Assembly (NCBI GenBank): GCA_905205995.1
Contig: CAJLFU010000001.1
Location: forward strand, 1-64,000
From: an uncultured Haemophilus sp.
Lineage (GTDB): Bacteria > Pseudomonadota > Gammaproteobacteria > Enterobacterales > Pasteurellaceae
Reading direction: 5' to 3'
Length of the DNA: 64,000 nt
Positions 40,857 through 52,174 of this stretch are shown in pieces. Each line of letters starts with the position of its first letter. Position 1 is the stretch's first letter. Position numbers and translations under genes: made by a program. Below the pieces are notes generated by a model. It saw nothing but the letters and a program-made list of their open reading frames with translations, made no database searches and had not been told where the DNA came from.

Positions 40857-40905
40857 AAAAGAGCGGTCAGAATTCGCATTAAATTCTGACCGCCCTTTTG
40901 TTTTT
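40855..40905. terminator. Long USS-variant terminator between MFS and cysB
   Basis: AAGAGCGGTCAGAATT pairs with AATTCTGACCGCCCTT (16 positions, one mismatch) with a 7-nt loop, then TTGTTTTTG. Bidirectional. Confidence 0.85.
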
Positions 40906-40911
40906 GCGATT

Positions 40912-41895
<984 letters not shown>

Positions 41896-42906
41896 CTATT
41901 TTTTATAGCGTTTACTTAACTCAGCATAACGTTTTACTGCTTTACGAATTTGACCTGATTTTGGTCGGCGACGAGGTTTTGTTACGTCTAATTTGGTTTC
42001 GGTTTCTGGTGGCAAGCCCACTAACTCACGTAGATAGTTGACATTTTCCAGATCCATTTCTTCCCAGCCACCACGCGGTAAACCTTTCATCAGCTTAATG
42101 TTGCCGTAACGAATACGAATTAAGCGGCTTACTTGAATGCCTTGTGATTCCCACAGACGGCGCACTTCACGGTTACGACCTTCCATTAAAGTCACGTCAT
42201 ACCATTGATTAATCCCAACACCGCCCGCAAATTTGATTTCTTTGAAATTGGCTGGACCATCTTCCAACTGTACGCCTTTACGTAAACGCGCTAACATGGC
42301 ATCGTCCACTTGACCAAATACACGCACAGAATACTCACGCTCAACTTCACGGCTTGGGTGCATTAAACGGTTCGCTAATTCACCATCTGTTGTGAAAAGT
42401 AATAAGCCTGAAGTATTAATATCTAAACGACCGACTGCAATCCATCTTGCGCCATTTAAGCGTGGTAAACGATCGAATACGGTCGGACGACCTTCTGGAT
42501 CACTACGAGTACAAAGTTCGCCTTCAGGTTTGTAATACATTAATACACGGCATACTTCTTTTTGTGCTTGTTGAAGATTGATGATACGACCATCAATACG
42601 TACTTTTACACCAGAATGTACATCGATACGATCACCAAGGGTGGCCATTTTGCCATCAACACTCACACGGTTTTCAGCAATCATCGCTTCAATTTCACGA
42701 CGAGAGCCTTGCCCTGCACGCGCAAGCACTTTCTGTAATTTTTCACCTTCTACAGTAGATTGACGAGATGGCTTAGCCACCTTAGCTTTAGGGGTTGATT
42801 TGATGTCAGAATTGACCGCACTTTTACGTTCTTTACGCTCAAAGTGCGGTTGTTTTCCCGCTTGTTTTTCACGTTCTTGTCTGACTGGTTTTTGAATAGG
42901 TTTCAT
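41896..42906 (-). CDS. rluB: 23S rRNA pseudouridine 2605 synthase
   Basis: 336 residues. A basic N-terminal tail (about 1-50), an S4 domain ([22 protein letters not shown]) and the RsuA-type catalytic motif [19 protein letters not shown] with the catalytic Asp, then a Lys/Arg-rich C-terminal tail. An inverted USS pair is embedded in the N-tail coding sequence (42815-42850). Confidence 0.92.
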   Translation of the reverse strand: MKPIQKPVRQEREKQAGKQPHFERKERKSAVNSDIKSTPKAKVAKPSRQSTVEGEKLQKVLARAGQGSRREIEAMIAENRVSVDGKMATLGDRIDVHSGVKVRIDGRIINLQQAQKEVCRVLMYYKPEGELCTRSDPEGRPTVFDRLPRLNGARWIAVGRLDINTSGLLLFTTDGELANRLMHPSREVEREYSVRVFGQVDDAMLARLRKGVQLEDGPANFKEIKFAGGVGINQWYDVTLMEGRNREVRRLWESQGIQVSRLIRIRYGNIKLMKGLPRGGWEEMDLENVNYLRELVGLPPETETKLDVTKPRRRPKSGQIRKAVKRYAELSKRYKK

Positions 42907-42945
42907 CTGTTTTCCTTTGTCGCTTTCCCAAGCGTCTAAAATAAG

Positions 42946-43569
42946 TTAAATGAAAGGAGCGGTACTACCACTTCCTTCACGTAAAATCACTGGCGATTCT
43001 CCCGTTAAATCCACCACCGTTGTTGGCTCTTGACCTAAATAGCCACCATGAATAATTAAATCCACTTGGCGTTCTAAACATTCACGAATCTCTTCTGGAT
43101 CAGAATAAGTCATATGTTCATTATCAGGCAACATCAGTGAGCAAGATAGAATCGGTTCACCTAATGCCTTCAATAAATCCAAAGCGATTTGGTTATCCGG
43201 CACACGCAATCCAATGGTCTTGCGTTTTGAGGTCATTAAGCGACGTGGAAGTTCTTTCGTTGCCGTCAAAATAAAGGTGTAACGCCCCGGCGTATTGTTT
43301 TTTATTAAACGATAAGCCGAATTGCTCACCGTTGCGTAGGTTGAAAGCTCGGATAAATCGCTACATACCAACGTAAAATTATGCCCTTCTGGCAATTTAC
43401 GAATTGCAACAATACGATCCATCGCATGTTTATCGCCTATCATACAGCCTAAGGCATAGCCCGAATCCGTCGGGTACACAATGACACCACCTTGACGCAA
43501 AATTTCTACCGCTTGATTAATCAAACGCGCTTGCGGATTTTCAGGGTGGATATAGAAAAATTGGCTCAT
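42946..43569 (-). CDS. yciO: Sua5/YciO/YrdC family protein
   Basis: 207 residues. The YrdC-like dsRNA-binding fold: IVYPTDSGYALGC, FTLVCSDLSELSTYA, NTPGRYTFILTA and TIGLRVPDN. YciO members resemble the threonylcarbamoyl-AMP synthase but are not the main one. Same strand as rluB, about 40 nt apart. Confidence 0.87.
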   Translation of the reverse strand: MSQFFYIHPENPQARLINQAVEILRQGGVIVYPTDSGYALGCMIGDKHAMDRIVAIRKLPEGHNFTLVCSDLSELSTYATVSNSAYRLIKNNTPGRYTFILTATKELPRRLMTSKRKTIGLRVPDNQIALDLLKALGEPILSCSLMLPDNEHMTYSDPEEIRECLERQVDLIIHGGYLGQEPTTVVDLTGESPVILREGSGSTAPFI

Positions 43570-43635
43570 AATTTTGTCCTTAAAAAACTGACGAGATTAT
43601 ACACCGATTTAGATGCAGGTTATAAGAATTTGTTA

Positions 43636-43677
43636 TAAAAAACGACCGCACTTTGAAAACTAATCCAAAGTGCGGTC
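43636..43677 (-). terminator. USS-pair terminator after sucD
   Basis: GACCGCACTTTG (43644-43655) and CAAAGTGCGGTC (43666-43677) make a 12-bp stem; on the minus strand a T-run follows. Confidence 0.87.
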
Positions 43678-43692
43678 CATTTTTTAAGTATT

Positions 43693-44562
43693 TTATTTCA
43701 ATAATTCACGGAGGGCTGAACCGATTTCAGCAAGACTTCTCACTGTCTTCACGCCTGCCGCTTCAAGAGCAGCAATTTTATCTTCTGCCGTCCCTTTTCC
43801 ACCGCTGATAATCGCTCCTGCGTGTCCCATACGCTTACCTTTTGGTGCCGTCACACCTGCGATATAAGCCACTACCGGTTTCGTCACATGAGATTTAATA
43901 AACGCTGCCGCTTCTTCTTCTGCAGAGCCACCGATTTCACCAATCATCACGATAGCTTCAGTTTCAGGATCTTCTTGGAAACGTTTGAGAATATCAATGA
44001 AGTTGGATCCTGGAATAGGATCGCCGCCGATCCCTACGCAAGTAGATTGACCAAAACCTTCATCTGTCGTTTGTTGTACCGCTTCATAGGTCAAGGTACC
44101 TGAACGAGAAACAATCCCTACTCTGCCTTTTTTATGGATATTACCCGGCATAATCCCAATCTTGCATTCATCTGGTGTAATCACACCTGGGCAATTCGGG
44201 CCGATCATCACGACACCCGTTTCATTTAATTTTTGTTTCACTAACAACATATCCAATGTTGGAATACCTTCTGTAATACAAACTACTAACTGAATACCTG
44301 CATCAATGGCTTCAAAAATTGCATCTTTACAAAATGGTGCCGGCACATAAATCATGGTTGCCGTAGCGCCCGTTGCTTTTACTGCTTCACGCACTGTATT
44401 AAATACTGGCAAACCTAAGTGCGTTGTTCCGCCTTTATTCGGTGAAATCCCACCGACTAACTTTGTGCCATAAGCCAGTGCTTGCTCGCAGTGAAATGTT
44501 CCTTGCGCACCCGTGAAACCTTGGCAAATTACTTTTGTCTCTTTATTAATTAAAATCGCCAT
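43693..44562 (-). CDS. sucD: Succinyl-CoA synthetase alpha subunit
   Basis: 289 residues. CoA-binding [10 protein letters not shown] (about 16-25), [21 protein letters not shown] and the phospho-histidine segment [17 protein letters not shown] (His about 247). Forms alpha-beta pairs with SucC, starting 2 nt after its stop. Interconverts succinyl-CoA and succinate with ATP/ADP. Confidence 0.97.
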   Translation of the reverse strand: MAILINKETKVICQGFTGAQGTFHCEQALAYGTKLVGGISPNKGGTTHLGLPVFNTVREAVKATGATATMIYVPAPFCKDAIFEAIDAGIQLVVCITEGIPTLDMLLVKQKLNETGVVMIGPNCPGVITPDECKIGIMPGNIHKKGRVGIVSRSGTLTYEAVQQTTDEGFGQSTCVGIGGDPIPGSNFIDILKRFQEDPETEAIVMIGEIGGSAEEEAAAFIKSHVTKPVVAYIAGVTAPKGKRMGHAGAIISGGKGTAEDKIAALEAAGVKTVRSLAEIGSALRELLK

Positions 44563-44564
44563 GA

Positions 44565-45731
44565 TTATTCTCCTTTTGCCGCTTTCACTGCAGCTTGTGC
44601 CGCTTCTTGTAAACTATGTGCGGTGATTAAATTAACACCACTTTCTGCTAAAATTGCTCTACCTTGCTGCGCGTTGGTTCCTTCTAATCTAACCACAACG
44701 GGCACTTTTACACCCACTTCTTTAATTGCCGCAATGACCCCTTCAGCAATAAGATCGCAGCGTACGATTCCACCAAAAATATTCACTAAGACCGATTTCA
44801 CATTTTTATCAGTGAGAATAATTTTGAAGGCTTCAGCTACACGCTCTTTCGTTGCACCGCCACCAACATCAAGGAAGTTTGCAGGATTACCGCCATATAA
44901 TTTCACGATATCCATAGTTCCCATGGCTAGTCCGGCACCATTAACCATACAGCCGATATCACCTTCTAAGGCGACATAATTGAGCTGATATTTTTCTGCT
45001 TCTGCTTCACGAGAATCACTTTGGCTTAAATCGCGTAAAGCTAGCAAATCAGGATGACGATAAAGTGAGTTATCATCAATGCCTACTTTCGCATCGAGAC
45101 AAATTAAGTGACCTTCTTTCGTCACCACGAGAGGATTCACTTCAACTAAAGAAAAATCTTTTTCGACAAAAAGCTGCGACAATTTCACAAAAATAGCAGC
45201 AAATTGCTTATTTTGCTCGCCACTTAAACCCAGTTTAAAGGCTAATTCACGACCTTGATATGGCATACCACCAACCAAAGGATCAATGGCGACTTTATGG
45301 ATTAGCTCAGGCGTTTCTCTTGCCACATCTTCAATATTCATGCCTCCAGCTGAAGACGCCATAAAAACAACTTTTTGTGAAGCACGATCAATCACCGCAC
45401 CTAAGTAAAGTTCTTTATCAATCTGGCTGGTTTCTTCAATATAAATGCGATTAACGGGTTGGCCTTTTTTATCGGTTTGAAAGGTCACTAAATGCTGTCC
45501 AAGCCATTTATCTGCGAAAGCACGTGCTTCTTCTGTATTATGAACAAGCTTCACGCCACCCGCTTTTCCGCGCCCACCTGCGTGAACTTGACATTTCGCT
45601 ATCCAAACATCGCCATTCAGCTGAAAGAGCGCCATTTCAGCTTCATCTGCTGTTTGACATACGACACCTTCACTCACAGGCAGATCATATTGCTTAAAAA
45701 GCTGCTTGGCTTGGTACTCATGTAAATTCAT
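44565..45731 (-). CDS. sucC: Succinyl-CoA synthetase beta subunit
   Basis: 388 residues. ATP-grasp N-terminal region ([36 protein letters not shown]) and the C-terminal ligase domain with [12 protein letters not shown] and [15 protein letters not shown]. Co-translated with sucD. Divergent from the CytX-like permease at 45876. Confidence 0.97.
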   Translation of the reverse strand: MNLHEYQAKQLFKQYDLPVSEGVVCQTADEAEMALFQLNGDVWIAKCQVHAGGRGKAGGVKLVHNTEEARAFADKWLGQHLVTFQTDKKGQPVNRIYIEETSQIDKELYLGAVIDRASQKVVFMASSAGGMNIEDVARETPELIHKVAIDPLVGGMPYQGRELAFKLGLSGEQNKQFAAIFVKLSQLFVEKDFSLVEVNPLVVTKEGHLICLDAKVGIDDNSLYRHPDLLALRDLSQSDSREAEAEKYQLNYVALEGDIGCMVNGAGLAMGTMDIVKLYGGNPANFLDVGGGATKERVAEAFKIILTDKNVKSVLVNIFGGIVRCDLIAEGVIAAIKEVGVKVPVVVRLEGTNAQQGRAILAESGVNLITAHSLQEAAQAAVKAAKGE

Positions 45732-45803
45732 ATTTCCTTCCTATTTTGATGTTGTTTAGCGAAACAAACAAAAATTTGACCGCACTTTGTTTTAGCTCAA
45801 ATT

Positions 45804-45878
45804 CGGGGGTTGCCCTTTCTATATTGAGTTATATACTGAGACAGAATAACCACAATTCATGTTAAGGATAACAACATG
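45804..45878 (+). promoter_or_regulatory. Degenerate TPP-riboswitch-like leader with start-codon hairpin
   Basis: TTCGGGGGTTGCCC (45802-45815), an AT-rich hairpin (TATAT/ATATA), then CTGAGA (45836-45841) and AACC (45848-45851), which pairs with GGTT, follow the order of THI-box elements. The later CCTGATC and GCGTAGGGA conserved parts are absent or changed. At the start, CATGTT (45858-45863) pairs with AACATG (45873-45878), placing the SD AAGGAT in the loop and the ATG in the stem. It may be a decayed aptamer or chance. Confidence 0.35.
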
Positions 45879-47054
45879 CAAACAAAAAAATCAAGCAATC
45901 TTGCGATTGCGCTCATTTGGTTTACTGCTGCTATTTCAATGGCAGAAATTCTCACCGGTACTTGGTTTGCTCCTCTAGGGTGGCAAAAAGGTTTAATTGC
46001 CATCGTCGTTGGGCACTTTATTGGGGGGTCGATGTTTTTCTGTGCAGGTTACATCGGTGCGAAAACCCAAAAAAGTGCCATGCAAACGGTACAAATATCA
46101 TTTGGTGAAAAAGGTTCTGCCCTTTTCTCTTTACTCAATGCCATGCAACTGATGGGGTGGACTGCTGTCATGATTTATATGGGGGCTGAAGTCATTTCTA
46201 TCTTAAATCAAACAGCTGATGCTTCCATCTTTCCATTCCTTACACTTGGCTTAGGCATACTCATCATACTTTGGTTACTACTCGGCTTCACTAAATTAGG
46301 TATCTTCAAAAGCCTCTCACTTGTCACCATGTTTTTACTGATGCTGTGGCTAAGTATTCAAGTAGCTAATAAGCCATTTATTGCCATGGACGTTGCGCAA
46401 AATATTAAATTTGGTACTGCTGTAGAAATTGCTGCCGTCATGCCACTTTCTTGGTTACCAGTAGTATCTGACCACACGAAGAACAGCGAAACACCATTTA
46501 AAACGACCGCACTTTCAACGCTGACTTATACCGCGACCAGCTGCTGGATGTATGCTCTCGGCTTAGGTGCAGCATTAGTGACCGGTAAATCTGAAATCTC
46601 ACAAATTCTTTCTCTTGCAGGTGTAAGTGTTATCGGCGTATTAATTGTCATCGCCTCTACCATGATTAACACTGCACTTCCTGCCTATTCCACCGGTATG
46701 AGTTTAAATAATATTTTCCCTCAATTAAAAGTCACGCCAATCTCCGTACTTACCGTGATTGTGGGCATTATATTAGCCTCAACCTTACCAGTGACAGAAT
46801 ACGAACATTTCTTGTTCTTTATTGGTTCAGTATTCGCACCGATGATCGCCGTGCTTATCGCTGATTTCTTTGTGCTTAAACAGCATGATGTTAAAAAATC
46901 AGTTGATAGTGTTGGACTCGGCGTTTGGTTTGTCGGCTTCGTACTTTATCGTTTTCTTATGGCAAAAGGTTGGGAAAGCGATTTAGGTCTGACCTTCCCT
47001 GTTATCATCATTACCTTTATCTTAGCAATCTTAGTGCGCAAAATAGCTAAATAA
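45876..47054 (+). CDS. cytX: NCS1-type permease, CytX-like (hydroxymethylpyrimidine/cytosine)
   Basis: 392 residues with about 12 hydrophobic helices. ALIWFTAAISMAEILTGTWFAPLGW is the CytX/CodB-family N terminus; the helix-2 IGGSMFFCAGYIGAKTQKSAM segment follows. In other bacteria CytX is assigned to uptake of the thiamine precursor HMP and is riboswitch-controlled. No thi genes adjoin here except thiL far upstream. SD AAGGAT sits inside a hairpin loop. Substrate unproven. Confidence 0.7.
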   Translation: MQTKKSSNLAIALIWFTAAISMAEILTGTWFAPLGWQKGLIAIVVGHFIGGSMFFCAGYIGAKTQKSAMQTVQISFGEKGSALFSLLNAMQLMGWTAVMIYMGAEVISILNQTADASIFPFLTLGLGILIILWLLLGFTKLGIFKSLSLVTMFLLMLWLSIQVANKPFIAMDVAQNIKFGTAVEIAAVMPLSWLPVVSDHTKNSETPFKTTALSTLTYTATSCWMYALGLGAALVTGKSEISQILSLAGVSVIGVLIVIASTMINTALPAYSTGMSLNNIFPQLKVTPISVLTVIVGIILASTLPVTEYEHFLFFIGSVFAPMIAVLIADFFVLKQHDVKKSVDSVGLGVWFVGFVLYRFLMAKGWESDLGLTFPVIIITFILAILVRKIAK

Positions 47055-47072
47055 AGATTGAATTTTAATGAT

Positions 47073-47103
47073 AGAAAGGCGGGCATTCTTCCCGCCCTTT
47101 TAT
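47073..47103 (+). terminator. Intrinsic terminator after the CytX-like gene
   Basis: GGCGGG (47078-47083) pairs with CCCGCC (47091-47096), followed by CTTTTATT. Confidence 0.75.
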
Positions 47104-47114
47104 TCACATCAATG

Positions 47115-47149
47115 TAAAAAAGGCTTTACCCCTCAAAAGAGAAAAGCCT
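47115..47149 (-). terminator. Intrinsic terminator after sucB
   Basis: Minus strand AGGCTTT (47143-47149) pairs with AAAGCCT (47121-47127), followed by TTTTTTAC. Confidence 0.7.
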
Positions 47150-47155
47150 ATGTGT

Positions 47156-48382
47156 TTAGATTTCTAATAATAAACGAGTTGGATCTTCTAATAAGTCTTT
47201 AATCGCCACTAAGAAACCGACTGATTCACGACCATCAATTAAACGGTGGTCATAAGATAAGGCTAAATACATCATCGGGCGAATCACCACTTGACCATCT
47301 ACCGCAACTGGGCGATCTTTGATGGCATGCATGCCTAAAATTGCACTTTGCGGTGGATTGATAATTGGTGTAGACATTAAAGAACCAAATACGCCACCAT
47401 TAGTAATGGTGAAGTTACCGCCTGTTAAATCTTCAACAGTTAATTTACCATCACGACCTTTTTCTGCGAGTGCCTTAATTTGTTTCTCAATATCCGCCAT
47501 GCTCAGTTTATCGCAGTTGCGTAATACAGGTGTTACCAAACCACGCGGCGTTGAAACGGCAATGCTAATATCAAAATAGTTGTGATACACAATGTCATCA
47601 CCGTCAATTGAAGCATTCACCTCAGGATAACGTTTTAGTGCTTCAACTACGGCTTTAATGTAGAAAGACATAAAGCCTAAACGTACACCATGTTGTTTCT
47701 CAAATTTCTCACCGTATGTTTTACGTAATTTCATAATCGGCTGCATATCCACTTCATTGAATGTAGTGAGCATTGCGGTGGTATTTTTCGCTTCTAATAA
47801 ACGTTCCGCAATACGTTTACGTAAACGGGTCATTGGTACGCGTTTTTCTGAACGAGAGCTATATGCCACGGTGCTAATGGTATTCTGCTCTGTCGCCACA
47901 TCTTGTTTCGCTTTTTGTGCATCACGTTTTGCCACTTCACGCGCAATATCTTCACGGGTAATACGACCACCCACACCTGAGCCTTGAATTTTCTCTGCAT
48001 CTAAATCGTGTTCAGCTAATAAACGACGAATAGCTGGACCTTGATCTGCTGAATTATTGTGACTATTTTCAATGGCTGCTCTTTGACGATCAGCTGGTGT
48101 TGGTTCATTGTCTTTCACTGTTTCAGTTGAAATATCGCCCGCTTGTTGGGTTGAAAGTTTACCTAAAAGCTGTTTACTTACTACGGTTGCACCTTCGTCT
48201 TGAAGAATTTCAACTACTACACCATCGCTTAATGCTGGCACTTCAAGTACGACTTTATCTGTTTCGATTTCCACTAAAACTTCGTCACGTTTTACGGTCT
48301 CACCAACTTTTTTATGCCATGTTGCAACAGTTGCATCCGCAACGGATTCCGGTAAATCAGGAACAAGAATTTCGATTGTCAT
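47156..48382 (-). CDS. sucB: 2-oxoglutarate dehydrogenase E2 (dihydrolipoyl succinyltransferase)
   Basis: 408 residues from ATG 48382 ([10 protein letters not shown]), with GAAGGA upstream; a frame five codons longer is not preferred. Lipoyl domain with [12 protein letters not shown] (Lys43 carries lipoate), a subunit-binding domain ([32 protein letters not shown]) and the CoA-transferase core ending [16 protein letters not shown] with the catalytic His. Follows sucA by about 57 nt. Confidence 0.97.
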   Translation of the reverse strand: MTIEILVPDLPESVADATVATWHKKVGETVKRDEVLVEIETDKVVLEVPALSDGVVVEILQDEGATVVSKQLLGKLSTQQAGDISTETVKDNEPTPADRQRAAIENSHNNSADQGPAIRRLLAEHDLDAEKIQGSGVGGRITREDIAREVAKRDAQKAKQDVATEQNTISTVAYSSRSEKRVPMTRLRKRIAERLLEAKNTTAMLTTFNEVDMQPIMKLRKTYGEKFEKQHGVRLGFMSFYIKAVVEALKRYPEVNASIDGDDIVYHNYFDISIAVSTPRGLVTPVLRNCDKLSMADIEKQIKALAEKGRDGKLTVEDLTGGNFTITNGGVFGSLMSTPIINPPQSAILGMHAIKDRPVAVDGQVVIRPMMYLALSYDHRLIDGRESVGFLVAIKDLLEDPTRLLLEI

Positions 48383-48439
48383 TTTATTTTCCTTCAAATT
48401 ATTCTTTCTTTAAAAATTACTGAAATTTCGACCGCACTT

Positions 48440-51247
48440 TTACAGTGTCAGTGCATCTTCTACCAATTGTTTTTGCTGTTTGGTGTGTAAAGACATGTAG
48501 CCTACCGCTGGTGAAGCAGAGGCAGGACGACCTGCATATTTTAACTTCACATGCTCAGGAAGCGAGCTGTCAAAGTTATGCTTACTACAATACCAAGCCC
48601 CTTGGTTTAATGGCTCTTCTTGACACCATACATAATCCGTCACATGAGCATAAGGCTCTAGCGCTTTCTTCACATCTTCATGTGGATACGGATAAAGCTG
48701 TTCAATACGAATAATCGCCACATCTGTTTGGTTATTCGCACGACGTTGTTCCAAGAGATCGTAATACACTTTACCTGAGCATAGGACTACGCGTTTAACT
48801 TGTTTCGGATCGATGTTATCAATTTCACCAATGACTGTTTGGAATGTGCCATTTACTAATTCATCTAAACTTGACACGGCAAGTGGATGACGTAATAAAG
48901 ATTTTGGTGAAATGCCAATTAATGGACGACGCATTTTACGGATCGCTTGACGACGTAACATGTGATAAACCTGTGCTGGAGTAGATGGAATACACACTTG
49001 CATATTCTGTTCTGCACAAAGTTGTAAATAACGTTCTAAACGAGCGGATGAGTGCTCTGGACCTTGGCCTTCATAACCATGTGGTAATAACATCACCAAG
49101 CCACACATTCTGCCCCATTTTTGTTCCCCAGAACTGATAAATTGGTCAATCACGATTTGTGCACCGTTTGCGAAGTCTCCAAACTGTGCTTCCCAAATGG
49201 TTAATGTTTTTGGATCTGTCGTCGCATAACCATATTCAAAAGCCAATACGGCTTCTTCGGATAATACTGAATCCCACACCTCAAAACGACCTTGGTTGGC
49301 GTGTAAATGTGTTAATGGTACATAACCTGTACCGTCATTTTGATTATGCACAACTGCATGGCGATGGAAGAACGTACCACGTCCCGAATCTTCACCCGAT
49401 AAACGAACATTAGCGCCTTCATCTAATAAGGTTGCGTATGCCATAGTCTCTGCCATACCCCAATCAAACAATTTCTCGCCTTTAGCCATTTCACGGCGAT
49501 CTGCATAGATTTTTTCTACACGAGGATGTGCACGCAATGTTTCTGGATATTCACTGACACGCTCCGCTAAAGTTTGGAAACGCTCTTGTGGGAATTTACT
49601 TTCGTAAGGAGATGTCCAGTCATAGTTGAGATATTGCAACCAATCCATTTGGGCGGTATCCATTTCTCGCCATTCTTTCACTACGCGATCGCCATTATCT
49701 AAGGCATCACGATAAAGATTCATCATTTCAATGGCGTCTTCTTCGGTAATCACCCCTTCAGCAATTAAACGATCTGCATAGACTTTACGTGGCGTTGGAT
49801 GTTTTTTGATGATGCTATACATCATTGGTTGAGTGGCTAATGGTTCATCAGCCTCATTATGACCATGACGACGATAAGAAATCAGATCAATGAAAATATC
49901 GCGTTTGAATAAATTACGATATTCCACCGCCATTCTCGCGGCAAAAGCGACTGCTTCAGGATCATCACCATTCACATGAATAATCGGTGCCTGAATCATT
50001 TTTGCGATATCAGTACAATATTCTGTTGAGCGGGTGTCATTTGGGTTAGAGGTGGTAAAACCAATTTGGTTATTGATCACAATACGGATTGTTCCACCCA
50101 CGGTATAACCACGCGCATTGGACATATTCAAGGTTTCTTGTACTACACCTTGTCCAGCTACCGCGGAATCCCCATGAACAGTAACCGCTAATACTTGATT
50201 ACGCTCTGTATCGTTCTTTTTCGTTTGACGAGAACGTACCGCACCAATAACTACTGGGCTAACAATTTCTAAGTGCGACGGGTTAAATGCAAGGGTTAAA
50301 TGTACACGACGATCACCAACTGCGAAGTCAGAAGAGAAACCTTGGTGGTATTTCACGTCACCTGTACGCTCGCCTGAATGTTTACCTGCAAACTCATCGA
50401 AAAGATCTTCTGGTTTCTTACCGAGCACGTTTACTAACATGTTTAAACGACCACGGTGTGCCATACCAAACACCACATCTTTTACGCCTTGTTTGCTCGC
50501 ATGACGAATAATTTCTTTCATCAATGGAATAAAGGCATCACTTCCCTCTAAAGAGAAACGTTTTGCACCTGGGAATTTCGCACCAAGATAACGTTCTAAG
50601 CCATCTGCAGCGGTCAATTCGCTTAATAAATTAATTTTTTCTTCTTTGGTAAAGAGCGGTTTATTTAATTGGCTTTCTAATTTACTTTGTAGCCAATTTT
50701 TTTGCTCCATATCCTGAACATGCATAAACTCAAGACCAATTGAGCCACAATAGGTCTCTTTCAGCATTTCAGCTAAATCACCTAATTTGATGTTATCGCG
50801 ATGATAGACATAGTGATTAATATTGAAGGTTTCATTGAGATCCTGTTCGGTAAAACCGTGATAACGGTAATCCAATTCAGGTACGGTGGAGACTTTCCAA
50901 CGATAATAATTGATTGGGTCAAGTTTCGCTTCTAAATGACCGCGGAAGCGATAAGCATTGATAAATTGGAGGACTTTGACTAATTTTGCACTGGCTTCTG
51001 GATCGATGACCGTCACAGCTTCTGTTGTATTTTCTCTCGCTAAACGACGGAAATAATCACGGACTGGTGAATGTGGTTGCTCTACTGCGGTTGTTTTCGG
51101 CAATGCATCAAATGTGGCACGCCAGCTTTCATCGACTGAAGATGGGTCTTCTAAATAACGTTCGTATAACTCCTCAATATACGATTGATTAGAACCACCT
51201 AAAGCGGTTGAAGCCAACCATTCATCAAAGGCACTGTAATGCTGCAT
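48440..51247 (-). CDS. sucA: 2-oxoglutarate dehydrogenase E1
   Basis: 935 residues from ATG 51247 (MQHYSAFDEWLASTALGGSNQ), preceded by AGGGG; the 39-codon upstream extension runs into the comEA terminator and is rejected. Thiamine-diphosphate enzyme: GMAHRGRLNML, VHGDSAVAGQG, NNQIGFTTSNP and the C-terminal WEAQFGDFANGAQIVIDQFI. Works with SucB and a dihydrolipoamide dehydrogenase encoded elsewhere. Confidence 0.97.
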   Translation of the reverse strand: MQHYSAFDEWLASTALGGSNQSYIEELYERYLEDPSSVDESWRATFDALPKTTAVEQPHSPVRDYFRRLARENTTEAVTVIDPEASAKLVKVLQFINAYRFRGHLEAKLDPINYYRWKVSTVPELDYRYHGFTEQDLNETFNINHYVYHRDNIKLGDLAEMLKETYCGSIGLEFMHVQDMEQKNWLQSKLESQLNKPLFTKEEKINLLSELTAADGLERYLGAKFPGAKRFSLEGSDAFIPLMKEIIRHASKQGVKDVVFGMAHRGRLNMLVNVLGKKPEDLFDEFAGKHSGERTGDVKYHQGFSSDFAVGDRRVHLTLAFNPSHLEIVSPVVIGAVRSRQTKKNDTERNQVLAVTVHGDSAVAGQGVVQETLNMSNARGYTVGGTIRIVINNQIGFTTSNPNDTRSTEYCTDIAKMIQAPIIHVNGDDPEAVAFAARMAVEYRNLFKRDIFIDLISYRRHGHNEADEPLATQPMMYSIIKKHPTPRKVYADRLIAEGVITEEDAIEMMNLYRDALDNGDRVVKEWREMDTAQMDWLQYLNYDWTSPYESKFPQERFQTLAERVSEYPETLRAHPRVEKIYADRREMAKGEKLFDWGMAETMAYATLLDEGANVRLSGEDSGRGTFFHRHAVVHNQNDGTGYVPLTHLHANQGRFEVWDSVLSEEAVLAFEYGYATTDPKTLTIWEAQFGDFANGAQIVIDQFISSGEQKWGRMCGLVMLLPHGYEGQGPEHSSARLERYLQLCAEQNMQVCIPSTPAQVYHMLRRQAIRKMRRPLIGISPKSLLRHPLAVSSLDELVNGTFQTVIGEIDNIDPKQVKRVVLCSGKVYYDLLEQRRANNQTDVAIIRIEQLYPYPHEDVKKALEPYAHVTDYVWCQEEPLNQGAWYCSKHNFDSSLPEHVKLKYAGRPASASPAVGYMSLHTKQQKQLVEDALTL

Positions 51248-51352
51248 ATCTACCCCTTTTATTACATGATGTTGTCCACCCATTATACATAGGATAAAAA
51301 AAGAAATAATCCTCAAATCACACTTTGTTACAATTTTGTGATCTACTTCAAT

Positions 51353-51376
51353 AAAAAACCGCACATAAAGTGCGGT
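51353..51376 (-). terminator. Short USS-type terminator after the ComEA-like gene
   Basis: Minus strand ACCGCAC (51370-51376) pairs with GTGCGGT (51358-51364) and is followed by TTTTTATTG. One arm is within a perfect USS. Confidence 0.8.
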
Positions 51377-51394
51377 CCGTTTTATCTGAGTTTC

Positions 51395-52099
51395 TTAGAA
51401 ACTTAAGAATGGGGTTATTTTTTCAATTGTAGCTTCACCGATACCATCAATATTTGAAAGCTCGGCAGCACTTTTGATTTTGCCCACTTTGTTACGGTAA
51501 TCAATAATTGCTTGTGCTTTTTTCTCACCGATGCCAGAAAGTTTTTGTAACGTTTCTGCATCCGCTTTATTGATGTTTACTTTTGCTGAAGGGGCCACTT
51601 TCTCTTTAGCTGACTCTTTTGTTGAAGTCGCCTTTTCTTTTGCTTCTTTTACTTTATCTGCCGCTTTTGTTTTTGCGTCAGACGCTTTTTCTTTCGCATT
51701 ATCTTTCACTGAATTTAATTTTTCAGTGGCTTTGTCTTTCATGGACGGTTGATTATTCTCAGTTGCTTTTTCTTTTAACTCTGATGCTTTCTCTTTTACC
51801 GCATCTTTTGCAGAAGTTGCTTTATCTTTCATTGCATCTTTCGCGGATGTTGCTTTTTCTTTAGCTTCAGTTACTTTATCTAATGCATTTGATTTTGTTG
51901 AACTTGCACTATCTGTCATTGATTTAAGCTTATCATTTGCCGCATTTTTCACGTCAGCTTTTGTGCTTTCAACCATTGATTTTGAATTTGTTACAACATC
52001 TTCTTTTGTTGGCAATACAGATGTATTCGTTGCTAATGCAGAACCAGATACGGCTAATGCAAGTGATGTTAATGTTAAAAGTGATTTTAAAGATTTCAT
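51395..52099 (-). CDS. comEA: ComEA-like helix-hairpin-helix protein with LEA-like repeat insert
   Basis: 234 residues from ATG 52099 (MKSLKSLLTLTSLALAVSGSALA signal peptide). The C-terminal 62 residues (173-234, VNINKADAETLQKLSGIGEKKA and IDGIGEATIEKI) are a ComEA-type double HhH DNA-binding domain. Residues about 35-170 are a Lys/Ala/Glu/Thr-rich, nearly Leu-free helix-prone region with 11-residue periodicity (DKATSAKDAVK type), like LEA or apolipoprotein repeats. Known Haemophilus ComE1 is about 112 residues (from memory), so the insert is extra. A periplasmic DNA-binding role in transformation is likely. Confidence 0.8.
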   Translation of the reverse strand: MKSLKSLLTLTSLALAVSGSALATNTSVLPTKEDVVTNSKSMVESTKADVKNAANDKLKSMTDSASSTKSNALDKVTEAKEKATSAKDAMKDKATSAKDAVKEKASELKEKATENNQPSMKDKATEKLNSVKDNAKEKASDAKTKAADKVKEAKEKATSTKESAKEKVAPSAKVNINKADAETLQKLSGIGEKKAQAIIDYRNKVGKIKSAAELSNIDGIGEATIEKITPFLSF

Positions 52100-52174
52100 A
52101 AAAACTCCTGTTTTGTTATTAATAGGTGCGACAAGCAAACCTGTATGCTAAGACTTATCTTAAGAAAATTAGTT

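Noticed and set aside
48383..48397. Longer sucB start, and likewise longer sucA, dapD, qseB and yfaE frames
   Set aside because: Upstream extensions lack family similarity, run through terminators or USS, and a good SD-ATG exists downstream.
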